51,183 nucleotides of DNA, taken from positions 1-51,183 of the forward strand of contig NZ_JAUKWH010000015.1 of assembly GCF_030504625.1 (NCBI RefSeq), given 5' to 3'. Both the position numbers and the translations under genes were made by a program. Under the pieces are notes generated by a model. The model was not told where the DNA came from and made no database searches. It saw only the letters and a list, made by a program, of their open reading frames with translations. The stretch comes from Neisseria sp. MVDL19-042950. GTDB taxonomy: Bacteria > Pseudomonadota > Gammaproteobacteria > Burkholderiales > Neisseriaceae. Shown here piece by piece: positions 11,444 to 19,625 of the stretch (its first letter is position 1; each line of letters starts with the position of its first letter).

Positions 11444-11491
11444 AACACTGGAGGCCGTCTGAAATCAGGTTTTCAGACGGCCTCCAGTGTT
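11444..11491. terminator. Long DUS hairpin downstream of cyaY
   Basis: Perfect 20-bp arms (11444-11463 and 11472-11491) consist of a DUS pair plus eight further matching bases on the outer side. It lies 7 bases beyond the cyaY stop and is a likely terminator for that minus-strand gene. Confidence 0.8.
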
Positions 11492-11497
11492 ACCATA

Positions 11498-11818
11498 TCA
11501 TAAAGTTTCGATATTAACCGTTTCTCCGGCGGCTGCGCTCAATGCCGTGTTTAATACGGAGAAAAATTCACTGCCGTCGCGAGTAGCCAGCCATTGGCCG
11601 TTTTTTTCGGAAAAATGATAACCGCCGCTTTTGGCTGCAATCCACAATTCCTGATTGGGAGTGTGGCGGTTGACGATAATTTGCGTGCCGTCGCCTGCTT
11701 CGATTGTAAGGACGTTGCCGCTGAACCGGCAGTCGAAATCCCAGCCGCCTTCGTCGATTTGATCTTCAATATGGGTGAAGAGGGCATTGGAATGTTGTAA
11801 AAATTCGCTTTCAGTCAT
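11498..11818 (-). CDS. cyaY: Iron-sulfur assembly protein CyaY (frataxin)
   Basis: The 106-residue bacterial frataxin binds iron and regulates IscS-dependent cluster assembly. The acidic first helix ([15 protein letters not shown]) and the conserved strands [26 protein letters not shown] and KSGGYHF are all present. The open frame extends 31 codons upstream, but the Met at 11818 gives the standard length. It is divergent from lptM across a 74-base gap. Confidence 0.96.
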   Translation of the reverse strand: MTESEFLQHSNALFTHIEDQIDEGGWDFDCRFSGNVLTIEAGDGTQIIVNRHTPNQELWIAAKSGGYHFSEKNGQWLATRDGSEFFSVLNTALSAAAGETVNIETL

Positions 11819-11892
11819 GATGGTTTTGTGCATTGCTGCGTTTTTGTTTAAGATACCGAATCTTGCCATATTACCGTGCATGAAGGAAGACG

Positions 11893-12057
11893 ATGATGAA
11901 GTCCACCGCAATTTTGCTGGCGGCCGCCTTGTTTTTGGCCGGCTGCGGTTACAAAGGCGATCTGTATCTGCCTAAAGAAAACGATAAAGCCCGTTTTGGG
12001 GTTATCCAAACCGGTTTGCAGTTTGAATCCAAAGAACCTACCGCCCCCTCGGAATAA
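11893..12057 (+). CDS. lptM: Small LptM (YifL)-type lipoprotein
   Basis: This 54-residue open frame begins with ATGATG after an AGGAAG site. It encodes a signal peptide ending in the lipobox LAGC (Cys18), then [14 protein letters not shown], the short LptM/YifL pattern with a Gly-Leu/Asp-Leu-Tyr-x-Pro core. Family members are outer-membrane lipoproteins that assist LptD oxidation and LPS export. It lies 6 bases upstream of lysA; the yifL-lysA-type pairing is common in proteobacteria and supports the call. The second ATG (11896) may be the true start. Confidence 0.85.
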   Translation: MMKSTAILLAAALFLAGCGYKGDLYLPKENDKARFGVIQTGLQFESKEPTAPSE

Positions 12058-12063
12058 ACCATA

Positions 12064-13284
12064 ATGACTTTACATTGCGAACAAACCTCTTTTGCCCATC
12101 TTGCCGATCGGTTTGGCACGCCTTTATATGTGTACAGCAAAGCCGCGCTTACCGAGGCTTTTCACGCCTATACCGATGCGTTTGACAAGCTGGAACCGTT
12201 GGTTTGCTACGCCGTTAAAGCGAACGGCAATCTGAGCATCCTCAAACATTTCGCCGGTCTCGGCAGCGGCTTCGACATCGTATCGGGCGGTGAATTGGCA
12301 CGGGTACTGGCGGCGGGCGGCGATGCGGGTAAAACCATTTTTTCAGGGGTGGGTAAGAGTGAGGCGGAAATCGAATTCGCGTTGAATGCCGGTGTGTTGT
12401 GTTTCAATGTGGAAAGCCTGCCCGAACTTGATCGCATACAGGCGGTGGCCGGGCGGTTGGGCAAAACGGCTCCCGTCTCGTTGCGCATCAATCCCGATGT
12501 GGACGCGAAAACCCATCCTTATATTTCTACCGGTTTGAAATCCAACAAATTCGGCATTGCCTATGCCGATGCGCTCGATGCTTACCGCTATGCAGCCGGT
12601 TTGGGCCGTCTGAAAATCGTCGGTATCGATTGCCATATCGGTTCGCAGTTGACCGATTTAAGCCCGTTGGTAGAGGCATGCGAACGTACGTTGAAGCTGG
12701 TCGATACGTTGGCTGCCGAAGGTATTGTGCTGGAGCATATCGATTTGGGCGGCGGTGTCGGTATTGTGTACGACGATGAAGAAGTGCCCGACTTGTCATC
12801 TTATGCGCGTGCCGTTGCCGCCTTGATGGGCGGACGCAAGCTGAAATTGGTATTGGAGCCGGGGCGCAGCTTGGTCGGAAATGCCGGTACTCTGCTTACC
12901 CGTGTCGAGTTTGTGAAGCAGGGCGAAGAGAAAAATTTTGTGATTGTGGATGCGGCGATGAATGATTTGATGCGTCCGGCACTTTACGGTGCTTTCCACC
13001 GCATCGAAGCAGTCGAGTCGAAAAATATTGCACCGTTTACCGCCGATGTGGTCGGCCCTATCTGTGAAACGGGTGATTTTCTGGCTAAAGAACGCGTATT
13101 AGCCTGTGAAGCGGGTGATCTGCTGGCCGTTCGCAGTGCTGGAGCGTACAGCAGCAGCATGGCGAGCAATTATAATGCGCGCAACCGTGCGGCAGAGGTG
13201 TTGGTGGACGGCAGCGAAGTGAAGTTGATTCGGCAACGCGAAACGATTGAACAGCAATTGGCTAATGAAACAGCCTGTTTATAA
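12064..13284 (+). CDS. lysA: Diaminopimelate decarboxylase
   Basis: The 406-residue PLP enzyme converts meso-diaminopimelate to lysine and CO2. The PLP-binding lysine is Lys52 in CYAVKANGN. Also visible are CHIGSQL, the phosphate-binding GGGVGI, EPGRSLV and the CETGDF motif with the active-site cysteine supplied to the partner subunit. A DUS core sits in frame near 12605 (GRLK). It is probably translated with lptM. Confidence 0.97.
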   Translation: MTLHCEQTSFAHLADRFGTPLYVYSKAALTEAFHAYTDAFDKLEPLVCYAVKANGNLSILKHFAGLGSGFDIVSGGELARVLAAGGDAGKTIFSGVGKSEAEIEFALNAGVLCFNVESLPELDRIQAVAGRLGKTAPVSLRINPDVDAKTHPYISTGLKSNKFGIAYADALDAYRYAAGLGRLKIVGIDCHIGSQLTDLSPLVEACERTLKLVDTLAAEGIVLEHIDLGGGVGIVYDDEEVPDLSSYARAVAALMGGRKLKLVLEPGRSLVGNAGTLLTRVEFVKQGEEKNFVIVDAAMNDLMRPALYGAFHRIEAVESKNIAPFTADVVGPICETGDFLAKERVLACEAGDLLAVRSAGAYSSSMASNYNARNRAAEVLVDGSEVKLIRQRETIEQQLANETACL

Positions 13285-13306
13285 CAACCGGTAGCGGATG
13301 ACGGAG

Positions 13307-13349
13307 AGGCCGTCTGAAAGTAGCTTTTGCTTTCAGACGGCCTTTTTTA
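13307..13349 (+). terminator. DUS-pair terminator after lysA
   Basis: Arms 13307-13320 and 13330-13343 (14 bp, DUS plus two bases) are followed by a T run. It lies 23 bases after the lysA stop. The rest of the gap to rsfS (13350-13499) shows no gene. Confidence 0.88.
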
Positions 13350-13499
13350 CTACGGCACGTTCAAGATGATGGGCGTTGTTTTACCGGCCATATTGTTTTC
13401 GGTGTTCCACTTCGGAATGGATAGGAACGGAGCGGCTATCCGCATGCAACGGTGCCGAATTTCGATTGCATCAAAGCATACGTTTCAAGACGGCCGGTT

Positions 13500-13895
13500 T
13501 TAATCGGCATCCGCGGCGTGCCACGGTTTTTGTGCGCCGGCGTGGAATGAAGGTTTTTCGCCGCCCCACAGGCTGTCGATGTCGTAAAAATCGCGTACGG
13601 CAGGCAGCATAACGTGTACGACCAAATCGCCTGCGTCTACCAACGCCCATTCGCCGCTGTCTTGCCCTTCGCTGCCGAGAATTTCAAAACCGGCGGCCTT
13701 CAAATCAACCACCACATTATTGGCCAAGGCTTTCACTTGGCGGGAGCTGTCGCCGCTGGCGATAATCATGCGGGCAAACAGAGAGGTTTTTTCTTGGGTT
13801 TCCAGCACGGTGATGTCTTTAGCTTTGATGTCTTCCAATGCGTTTACGGCGACATCGACCATTTTTTGCAAGTCTTGCAGTTCTTGTTCGTTCAT
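13500..13895 (-). CDS. rsfS: Ribosomal silencing factor RsfS
   Basis: The 131-residue RsfS/RsfA (Iojap) protein binds uL14 and blocks subunit joining in starvation. Conserved features seen are the N-terminal helix (LQKMVDVAVNALEDIKAKDITVLE), ASGDSSRQVKALA, SGEWALVDAGDLVVHVM and the DIDSLW end. It follows nadD on the same strand, the usual nadD-rsfS arrangement, with an 81-base gap that holds an inverted DUS pair. Confidence 0.96.
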   Translation of the reverse strand: MNEQELQDLQKMVDVAVNALEDIKAKDITVLETQEKTSLFARMIIASGDSSRQVKALANNVVVDLKAAGFEILGSEGQDSGEWALVDAGDLVVHVMLPAVRDFYDIDSLWGGEKPSFHAGAQKPWHAADAD

Positions 13896-13943
13896 TAGGT
13901 TTCCTGTTGGTGATTTTGTTAATAAAAGATCGGGGGAAGGGTT

Positions 13944-13975
13944 TTCAGACGGCCTTTTTCCCGAGGCCGTCTGAA
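13944..13975. repeat. Inverted DUS pair between nadD and rsfS
   Basis: TTCAGACGGCCT (13944-13955) and AGGCCGTCTGAA (13964-13975) can pair with an 8-base loop. Lying 1 base after the nadD stop, it may attenuate transcription into rsfS. Confidence 0.75.
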
Positions 13976-13976
13976 A

Positions 13977-14588
13977 TCACGGTTTATACAGCTTGTGCTG
14001 CCGGATGTAGTTTTCTACGCGCCGGTCTAAAAAATCGGATACCGGTTCGTTACGGCCGATGCGTCGGCGCAGTTCGGTGGAACTGATGTCGTACAGCGGC
14101 GTTTGCAGCGGTTTCAGGCGGCCGTTTTGCAGGGCTTCGCCCAGCCACGCATGGATTTCTTGCGGAGCCTGATGAAGGCTGAAACCTTGTCGGGCGGCTA
14201 CGGCGATGTTGATTTGTTTGACTAATGTTTGCCACCTTTTCCATGTGTGGAGTTGGAGCAGACTGTCGCTGCCGAGCAGCCACCATAGTTGGGCGGAAGG
14301 GAATTGCTGGCGGAAAATCTGTACCGTATCGAAAGTGTAGGTGGCACCTTCGCGCACAATATCGCAATCGCTGACGGCGAAGCGTTCATCGTCGGAGATT
14401 GCCAGTTCGGTCATGGCAAAACGGTGGCGTGCAGGCGTGTGGGTGGCTTCTTCTTTGTGGTAAGGGTCGCCCGCGGGCAGAAAAACCACCATGTCCAAGC
14501 CCAATTCGTCGGCAAACGCACGGGCGATGTGCAGATGGCCGTTGTGGATGGGATCGAAGGTGCCGCCGAAAAGTCCGATTTTTTTCAT
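13977..14588 (-). CDS. nadD: Nicotinate-nucleotide adenylyltransferase
   Basis: The 203-residue enzyme adenylates nicotinate mononucleotide in NAD synthesis. The N-terminal nucleotidyltransferase motif GGTFDPIHNGHLHIA and the C-terminal ISSTELRRRIG motif are both present. It is the first gene of the nadD-rsfS pair. A single DUS lies just upstream near 14595. Confidence 0.97.
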   Translation of the reverse strand: MKKIGLFGGTFDPIHNGHLHIARAFADELGLDMVVFLPAGDPYHKEEATHTPARHRFAMTELAISDDERFAVSDCDIVREGATYTFDTVQIFRQQFPSAQLWWLLGSDSLLQLHTWKRWQTLVKQINIAVAARQGFSLHQAPQEIHAWLGEALQNGRLKPLQTPLYDISSTELRRRIGRNEPVSDFLDRRVENYIRQHKLYKP

Positions 14589-14610
14589 GGGTTGAGGCCG
14601 TCTGAAAAGG

Positions 14611-15189
14611 CTATTTGTTAATAGGGCATTCGTTGTTGCCGTCGATGATTACGGTGAGTTTGCCGGTGGTGGGGTGGATAACCAAACCGTGTACGGCAAC
14701 GTTTTCCGGCATTAGCGGGTGGCGGCGGATGATGCCGACCGTATGGCGTACACTGTCTTCGACATCGTCAAAGCCGGTGAGCCAGCCGTCAAGGTCGATG
14801 CCGGCATTGCGCAGGGTGGTAATGCGGTCGTCGGGGATGCCGTTTTGATGGGCATGGCTGAGAAAAGAATCGGGATGAAGCCCGCGCATGCCGCAGTCGT
14901 AGTGGGCAATCACCATGATTTCTTTCACTTTCAGTTCAAATACGGCCACCAGCAGGCTGCGCATCACGGAACCCCACGGATGGGTAACGACGGCTCCCGC
15001 ATTTTTAATCAGTTTGGCATCGCCGTTTTTTAAGCCCATGGCCCGCGGCAGCAATTCAACCATACGGGCATCCATGCACGATAAGATGGCCAACTCGCGT
15101 TCGGGAAATTTATTGCTGAAAAATTGGGCGTATTCGCCCGAATCTACGAATTCCTCGTTGAATGTCAAAATATTGTTAAGTTCGCTCAT
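14611..15189 (-). CDS. Beta-class carbonic anhydrase-like protein
   Basis: The predicted 192-residue protein has the beta-carbonic anhydrase zinc motifs CMDAR and AHYDCG, giving the Cys/Asp/His/Cys set and the Asp-Arg dyad, plus NAGAVV. Its size fits the short bacterial beta class. An upstream start at 15213 (8 residues longer) is open, but a perfect TATAAT lies at 15220-15225 on this strand, so transcription would begin at about that codon; the Met at 15189 is therefore preferred. It hydrates CO2 to bicarbonate in the cytoplasm, by family knowledge. Confidence 0.9.
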   Translation of the reverse strand: MSELNNILTFNEEFVDSGEYAQFFSNKFPERELAILSCMDARMVELLPRAMGLKNGDAKLIKNAGAVVTHPWGSVMRSLLVAVFELKVKEIMVIAHYDCGMRGLHPDSFLSHAHQNGIPDDRITTLRNAGIDLDGWLTGFDDVEDSVRHTVGIIRRHPLMPENVAVHGLVIHPTTGKLTVIIDGNNECPINK

Positions 15190-15251
15190 AATGCTCTGAT
15201 TTTGTGTGTTCATACAATCATTATAACGGTTTCGGCCGAGGCGTGCTGTAA

Positions 15252-15284
15252 AGGCCGTCTGAAAGCGGTGTTTTCAGACGGCCT
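15252..15284. terminator. DUS-pair hairpin between rsmJ and carbonic anhydrase
   Basis: Inverted DUS copies at 15252-15263 and 15273-15284 form a 12-bp stem 39 bases beyond the rsmJ stop (minus strand), so it likely ends the rsmJ transcript. Confidence 0.75.
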
Positions 15285-15323
15285 GAAATGATCGGATGAA
15301 GGGCGGCGGGTGATGCTTTTGGG

Positions 15324-16103
15324 TTAGTCGGATTGGCCGCCGTCGGGAGTATCTTCCGAAACGGGATGATACGGCAGGTAAACGTCAAACCGCGTGCTTT
15401 TGCCCGTGTATTGGTAGGCGGGTTTTTCGTTGTTGAGAAAGGTTCCGAGGCGGGGGCGTTTGACGACAACCCGTTTTTTTGCGGCGGCACGGGCGGCGGC
15501 CAGTAAAGCGGCTTCATCTTGTGCGGTACCGACCAGCCCGTGAAAATAGGCCATTTCTTTTTTTACGGCAGCCGATTTCTGCCGCTCGGGGTACATCGGG
15601 TCGAGATACACCACATCGGGGCGGCCTCGGGCGGTGGCCAGTTCGGGCAGTAAGGCGCAGGTGTCGCCGAAGTGCAGGGTAATGCGCTTGGCAACGGCGG
15701 CGGTATCGGGTGATTCGGCGGCACGCTTGAGGCCGTCTGAAAGCAGGCAGGCAACGGCGGGGTTTTGTTCGAATACATCCACTTGCAAGCCGAGGGAGGC
15801 CAGCACGAAAGCATCGCGCCCCAAGCCGCCCGTGCCGTCCCAGACGGTGGGGCGGGCGGTGTGGTTGACTGCTTTGGCAATCAGTTCGCCGCCGCCTTTG
15901 GTTCGCCGGTATTGCGCGGCCCCGCTGACGAAATCCACCCGCACCCGTCCTTTTTCGCCTGCTTTGCAAAGAGAGAGGCCGTCTGAATCCGCCAGCAGGT
16001 ATTCTCCTTGCTCCGGCGGGCAGGCGCATACGGGCAGGCCGAAGCGGTTGGTGAGTTCGCGGGCGGTTTCGTCGGCTGTATCGGTAAGGTAAACGGAAGT
16101 CAT
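15324..16103 (-). CDS. rsmJ: 16S rRNA (guanine1516-N2)-methyltransferase RsmJ
   Basis: The predicted 259-residue SAM-dependent methyltransferase modifies G1516 of 16S rRNA. Motifs seen are the SAM-binding DGTGGLGRDAF, VFEQNP, the catalytic-type YLDPMYPER and VVKRPRLG. An open frame 22 codons longer starts with a GTG inside a DUS (reading MRPSE), which is an artefact of the repeat, so MTSVYLTD at 16103 was chosen. Two DUS copies lie inside the gene (near 15730 and 15975). Confidence 0.94.
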   Translation of the reverse strand: MTSVYLTDTADETARELTNRFGLPVCACPPEQGEYLLADSDGLSLCKAGEKGRVRVDFVSGAAQYRRTKGGGELIAKAVNHTARPTVWDGTGGLGRDAFVLASLGLQVDVFEQNPAVACLLSDGLKRAAESPDTAAVAKRITLHFGDTCALLPELATARGRPDVVYLDPMYPERQKSAAVKKEMAYFHGLVGTAQDEAALLAAARAAAKKRVVVKRPRLGTFLNNEKPAYQYTGKSTRFDVYLPYHPVSEDTPDGGQSD

Positions 16104-16154
16104 GGTTTCAGATGGCCTGTCTCGGCAGGCACGGGTCGGGTGGTGTGGGAATAT

Positions 16155-16198
16155 TTCAGACGGCCTCACGTTATGCCGGTGTCGGGAGGCCGTCTGAA
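16155..16198. terminator. Inverted DUS pair downstream of pilR
   Basis: TTCAGACGGCCT at 16155-16166 and AGGCCGTCTGAA at 16187-16198 can pair with a 20-base loop. It lies 17 bases past the pilR stop on the minus strand and upstream of rsmJ. The long loop makes it a weaker terminator than the tight pairs. Confidence 0.6.
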
Positions 16199-16214
16199 AA
16201 GGGTGTGGGTTTGT

Positions 16215-17903
16215 TTAATGGATATCCAGCCGTTCCATACGGTAGCGCATGGAGCGGAAGCTGATGCCGAGCAACTTGGCGGCTTGCGTGCGGTTGTAAC
16301 GGGTTTGTTTCAACGTCTGCTCGATGATTTCACGTTCGATCTGATCGAGGTAATCCTGAATCTGCATCTTTCCGGGAAGGAAATCGGGCAGCAGACCGCC
16401 GGGGCTTACCCTGCCGGGATCCGGTTCGGAAATTTCGTCAAACGACGGTTCTTTGGGTTTGTCGGTCGATATGTTATGGCTGGTGTTGATTTGCAGGTCG
16501 TCCAATTGGATAACCTGTCCGACGGTTAAGGCCACGGCGCGTTCGAGAATATTTTCCAGCTCGCGGAAGTTGCCGGGGTAGCTGTAATGCAGCAATGCTT
16601 CTTGGGCTTTGGGGCTGAGTTTGTAATTCTCATTGCCCGTGCGGTGTTTGTGAAGCAGGTGCATGATCAAGCCGCCCAAGTCTTCCCGCATTTCGCGCAA
16701 CGGCGGCATGTTGAGGGAAACCACATTCAGGCGGTAGTACAAGTCTTGGCGGAATGCACCCGATTCTACGAGGGCTTCGAGATTTTTATGGGTGGCGCAG
16801 ATGATGCGGACATCAACATAAGTTTCACGGGCATCACCGATGCGGCGCACGGCTTTTTCTTGGATGGCACGCAGCAGCTTAACCTGCATCGCCAGCGGCA
16901 GGTCGGCCACTTCGTCGAGAAACAGCGTGCCGCCGTCGGCATGTTGGAAGAAACCCAAGCGGTCGCTATCCGCACCGGTAAAGCTGCCTTTTTTATAGCC
17001 GAAAAATTCGCTTTCCATCAGATTTTCAGGAATGGCACCGCAGTTTACGGCAATGAAAGATTTGCCGGCACGCTCCGACAATTCGTGTATGGTGCGCGCT
17101 GCCTGCTCTTTACCGGTACCGGATTCGCCGGAGATATACACGGGCACTTCGCTGCGGGCAAGGCGGCGGATGAGGTGGCGTACTTCCACCATTTGCGGCG
17201 ACATACCGAGCAGGCGCGGCATATCGTCATCGCCGCGCAGAGGGGCGTTGTGCCCGGACAGGATGCGGGCGGTAAGCTCTCCGCTTGAAAAACGGTCTTT
17301 CAGGGAGCGCAGGCTTTCCGGAATGCCGGTCGGCTGGGTAAGCGCGGAACCTTTACGCACGGGTTGGGCTGATACGGGAACAAAAGGCGAGGGAACGGCA
17401 CGGCGGAGGGCGGAAAAAGGCGGTGGCGACGCAGCCGGCGCTTGCTTGGCGGGAGTAGGGCGCGGAGCCGGCAGTTCGGACTCGGGAGGAACCGCAGCTT
17501 CCTGTTTCATGCTTTCGGGCGGTTCATTGATTTTGATGGCGGATTTGACCAACGAACGAAGCTGCGACAGGGTAATCGGTTTTTGCAGGTAATCGAAAGC
17601 ACCGGCCCGCAGTGCTTCGACGGCTTGGTCGGCATTGCCGAAAGCGGTAATAACGGCAACGGGAGTATCCAGCGTCAGCTCGCCAATGTATTGCACCACT
17701 TCCAAGCCGGAGCCGTCGGGCATACGCATATCGGTCAGCACCAGCGAATAGTCGTTGCTGTCGAGCTTGTCTTTGGCATCTTCCACGCCGACCGCTGTTT
17801 CTACGCGCAGCCCCATTTTCATGAGGGTCATTTCCATCAGGTCGCGGATATCGGCTTCATCATCTACAACCAAAACGGGGTCTTGCAACTTATGATTGCT
17901 CAT
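16215..17903 (-). CDS. pilR: Sigma-54-dependent response regulator PilR
   Basis: The 562-residue NtrC-type regulator should activate type IV pilin transcription with RpoN. The receiver (residues 8-120) has Asp14/Asp15, phospho-acceptor Asp58 and Lys108. A Pro/Ala-rich linker of about 100 residues (roughly 125-225) follows. The AAA+ domain shows Walker A GESGTGKE, the sigma-54 loop GSFTGA and Walker [14 protein letters not shown] Fis-type helix-turn-helix ([20 protein letters not shown]) ends the protein. It overlaps pilS by 14 bases. The linker is much longer than in Pseudomonas PilR (about 445 residues in total). Confidence 0.93.
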   Translation of the reverse strand: MSNHKLQDPVLVVDDEADIRDLMEMTLMKMGLRVETAVGVEDAKDKLDSNDYSLVLTDMRMPDGSGLEVVQYIGELTLDTPVAVITAFGNADQAVEALRAGAFDYLQKPITLSQLRSLVKSAIKINEPPESMKQEAAVPPESELPAPRPTPAKQAPAASPPPFSALRRAVPSPFVPVSAQPVRKGSALTQPTGIPESLRSLKDRFSSGELTARILSGHNAPLRGDDDMPRLLGMSPQMVEVRHLIRRLARSEVPVYISGESGTGKEQAARTIHELSERAGKSFIAVNCGAIPENLMESEFFGYKKGSFTGADSDRLGFFQHADGGTLFLDEVADLPLAMQVKLLRAIQEKAVRRIGDARETYVDVRIICATHKNLEALVESGAFRQDLYYRLNVVSLNMPPLREMREDLGGLIMHLLHKHRTGNENYKLSPKAQEALLHYSYPGNFRELENILERAVALTVGQVIQLDDLQINTSHNISTDKPKEPSFDEISEPDPGRVSPGGLLPDFLPGKMQIQDYLDQIEREIIEQTLKQTRYNRTQAAKLLGISFRSMRYRMERLDIH

Positions 17904-19485
17904 GGGTTTCTCTCGGTAAAATCAGTTCAAAGCCATTCATTTCGGGATGATAGTGCAACTGACCCATATTGGCGTGCGCCAGTTCGCGGGCGACATAAAG
18001 GCCTAATCCCGTGCCTTGTTTGTCGGTGGTAAAGAACGGTTCAAACAAATGGTTGCGTATATCGGACGGAACGCCGGTGCCGTTGTCGGCCACTACGATG
18101 GAAATATGGATACGGCCGCTCGGTTTGATTAATATGGTGATTGCATGGCGGTCTTTGCGGCTGTGCCGCCAAGCGTTATTGCACAGATTCCACATGATTT
18201 GCTGCAAATGCATGGAGTCGGCCAGAACGCTTAGATTGCTGCCGTCCATGTTCATGCGCAGGCAGCCGACGGCATCAGGGTTGTTGAGTGTGAATTCTTG
18301 TTTGAATTCCAACCAGAACTTCATCAGATTAATCGGTTCGCGGCTTACCCCGTCGCGCTTGTTGATCAGCGATACGTCTTCCAGCATTTTATCGATGCGC
18401 TGAATGTTGCTGTCGATGATGTTGTGCAATTTGGTTTTGGTCGGATCAGTTTGGTTTTCGTCATACAGCAAGTCGCTGGCATGGCGGATGGCCGACATGG
18501 GATTGCGGATTTCATGGGCAAGATTGGCGGTGAGCTGACCCAGCGAAGCCAGTTTGGTCGACATGGCTTCGGCGGCCACTTCGCGCAATGAGCGTACATA
18601 AAGGATAAGCAGTTCGGTTTTTTCCTGAATCAGCGGTACGGCGCGCACGTGCATGGAGTGCTGGAAAATGTGGATATCGGTTTCGAAGGCTTTGTCGGGT
18701 TGGTATTGCCAGCGCGAAATCAATTCGCCGAATACGTTTTCCTGTTTGTCGACGGCCAGCCCGGGGAAATAGGTTTTGGCCTGACGGTTAAACAGCCACA
18801 CACGTTGGGAAGCGTCGATAACGATAACGGCTTCTTGAACACGGTTCAACACCAAGCGGTTCAGGCCGCTCACGCGGCGGTAGGCAAGCTGGTGTTTGGT
18901 GGCGGATTCGGTGGCGGCTTGGAGGTAGGTGGCCGAAAAAGCGGTGAGGGCGGCAACCAGATAGCAGGCACCCGCAAGCAGGGCCGAGGATACGAGCGTG
19001 CGGTCGTCCCACTGGAAAGGGGAAAGTTGGATCCGCCCGGTAAAAAACATGTTGAGCAAAATCAGCAGCAAGGCATAGCTGGCATACAGTATCGGGTAGC
19101 GCCCGTGGCTGAGCAGGCAGGATGTGGCGATAAACGGCAGTACCAAAATGCCAAACCCCGAATCGATGCCGCCGGTAATGTAGGTGAGCAGCATGATCAT
19201 GGTAATGTCGACCACCGCACTGGCGTTGGGCAGATCCAGAGATTGCAATTGCCAATCGGGTTTGGATACGGTAAGGACGATCAGGAAAGCATATACCGCC
19301 GCCCAGCTGTAAAATTCAAACGACGGAAACATTTCTTTGGCCGATCCCGCGCCCGAATAATTGCTGACCAGATAAAAAACCAATAACGATAGAACGATGG
19401 AAATCCGGGCGATATTGATCAACCCGGGTATCCGATCGTTTAAACTTTCCCAGTCTTGTTTAACAAATAGCTTATTTACGCTCAT
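17890..19485 (-). CDS. pilS: Sensor histidine kinase PilS
   Basis: The 531-residue membrane kinase is the partner of PilR. Several N-terminal hydrophobic helices (about 25-175) are followed by a PAS-like region (about 185-300), an H-box LTANLAHEIRNPMSAI with the phospho-acceptor His, and a C-terminal ATPase domain with NLCNNAWRHS (N box) and ADNGTG, KQGTGLGLYVA (G boxes). This matches the six-helix PilS plan. It is transcribed first and is translationally coupled to pilR. Confidence 0.93.
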   Translation of the reverse strand: MSVNKLFVKQDWESLNDRIPGLINIARISIVLSLLVFYLVSNYSGAGSAKEMFPSFEFYSWAAVYAFLIVLTVSKPDWQLQSLDLPNASAVVDITMIMLLTYITGGIDSGFGILVLPFIATSCLLSHGRYPILYASYALLLILLNMFFTGRIQLSPFQWDDRTLVSSALLAGACYLVAALTAFSATYLQAATESATKHQLAYRRVSGLNRLVLNRVQEAVIVIDASQRVWLFNRQAKTYFPGLAVDKQENVFGELISRWQYQPDKAFETDIHIFQHSMHVRAVPLIQEKTELLILYVRSLREVAAEAMSTKLASLGQLTANLAHEIRNPMSAIRHASDLLYDENQTDPTKTKLHNIIDSNIQRIDKMLEDVSLINKRDGVSREPINLMKFWLEFKQEFTLNNPDAVGCLRMNMDGSNLSVLADSMHLQQIMWNLCNNAWRHSRKDRHAITILIKPSGRIHISIVVADNGTGVPSDIRNHLFEPFFTTDKQGTGLGLYVARELAHANMGQLHYHPEMNGFELILPRETHEQS

Positions 19486-19625
19486 TCAACGTATGCCTTT
19501 TATCATTTTATTCTTTGTTTTAGCGCCTTGCGGCGTGATTTATTGCGTTTAACGACCGAGTTTCAATTACCCGGCCGATACTCCCATGCAATATAGTTAT
19601 TGTCATAAAAATCAATATTTATTCA

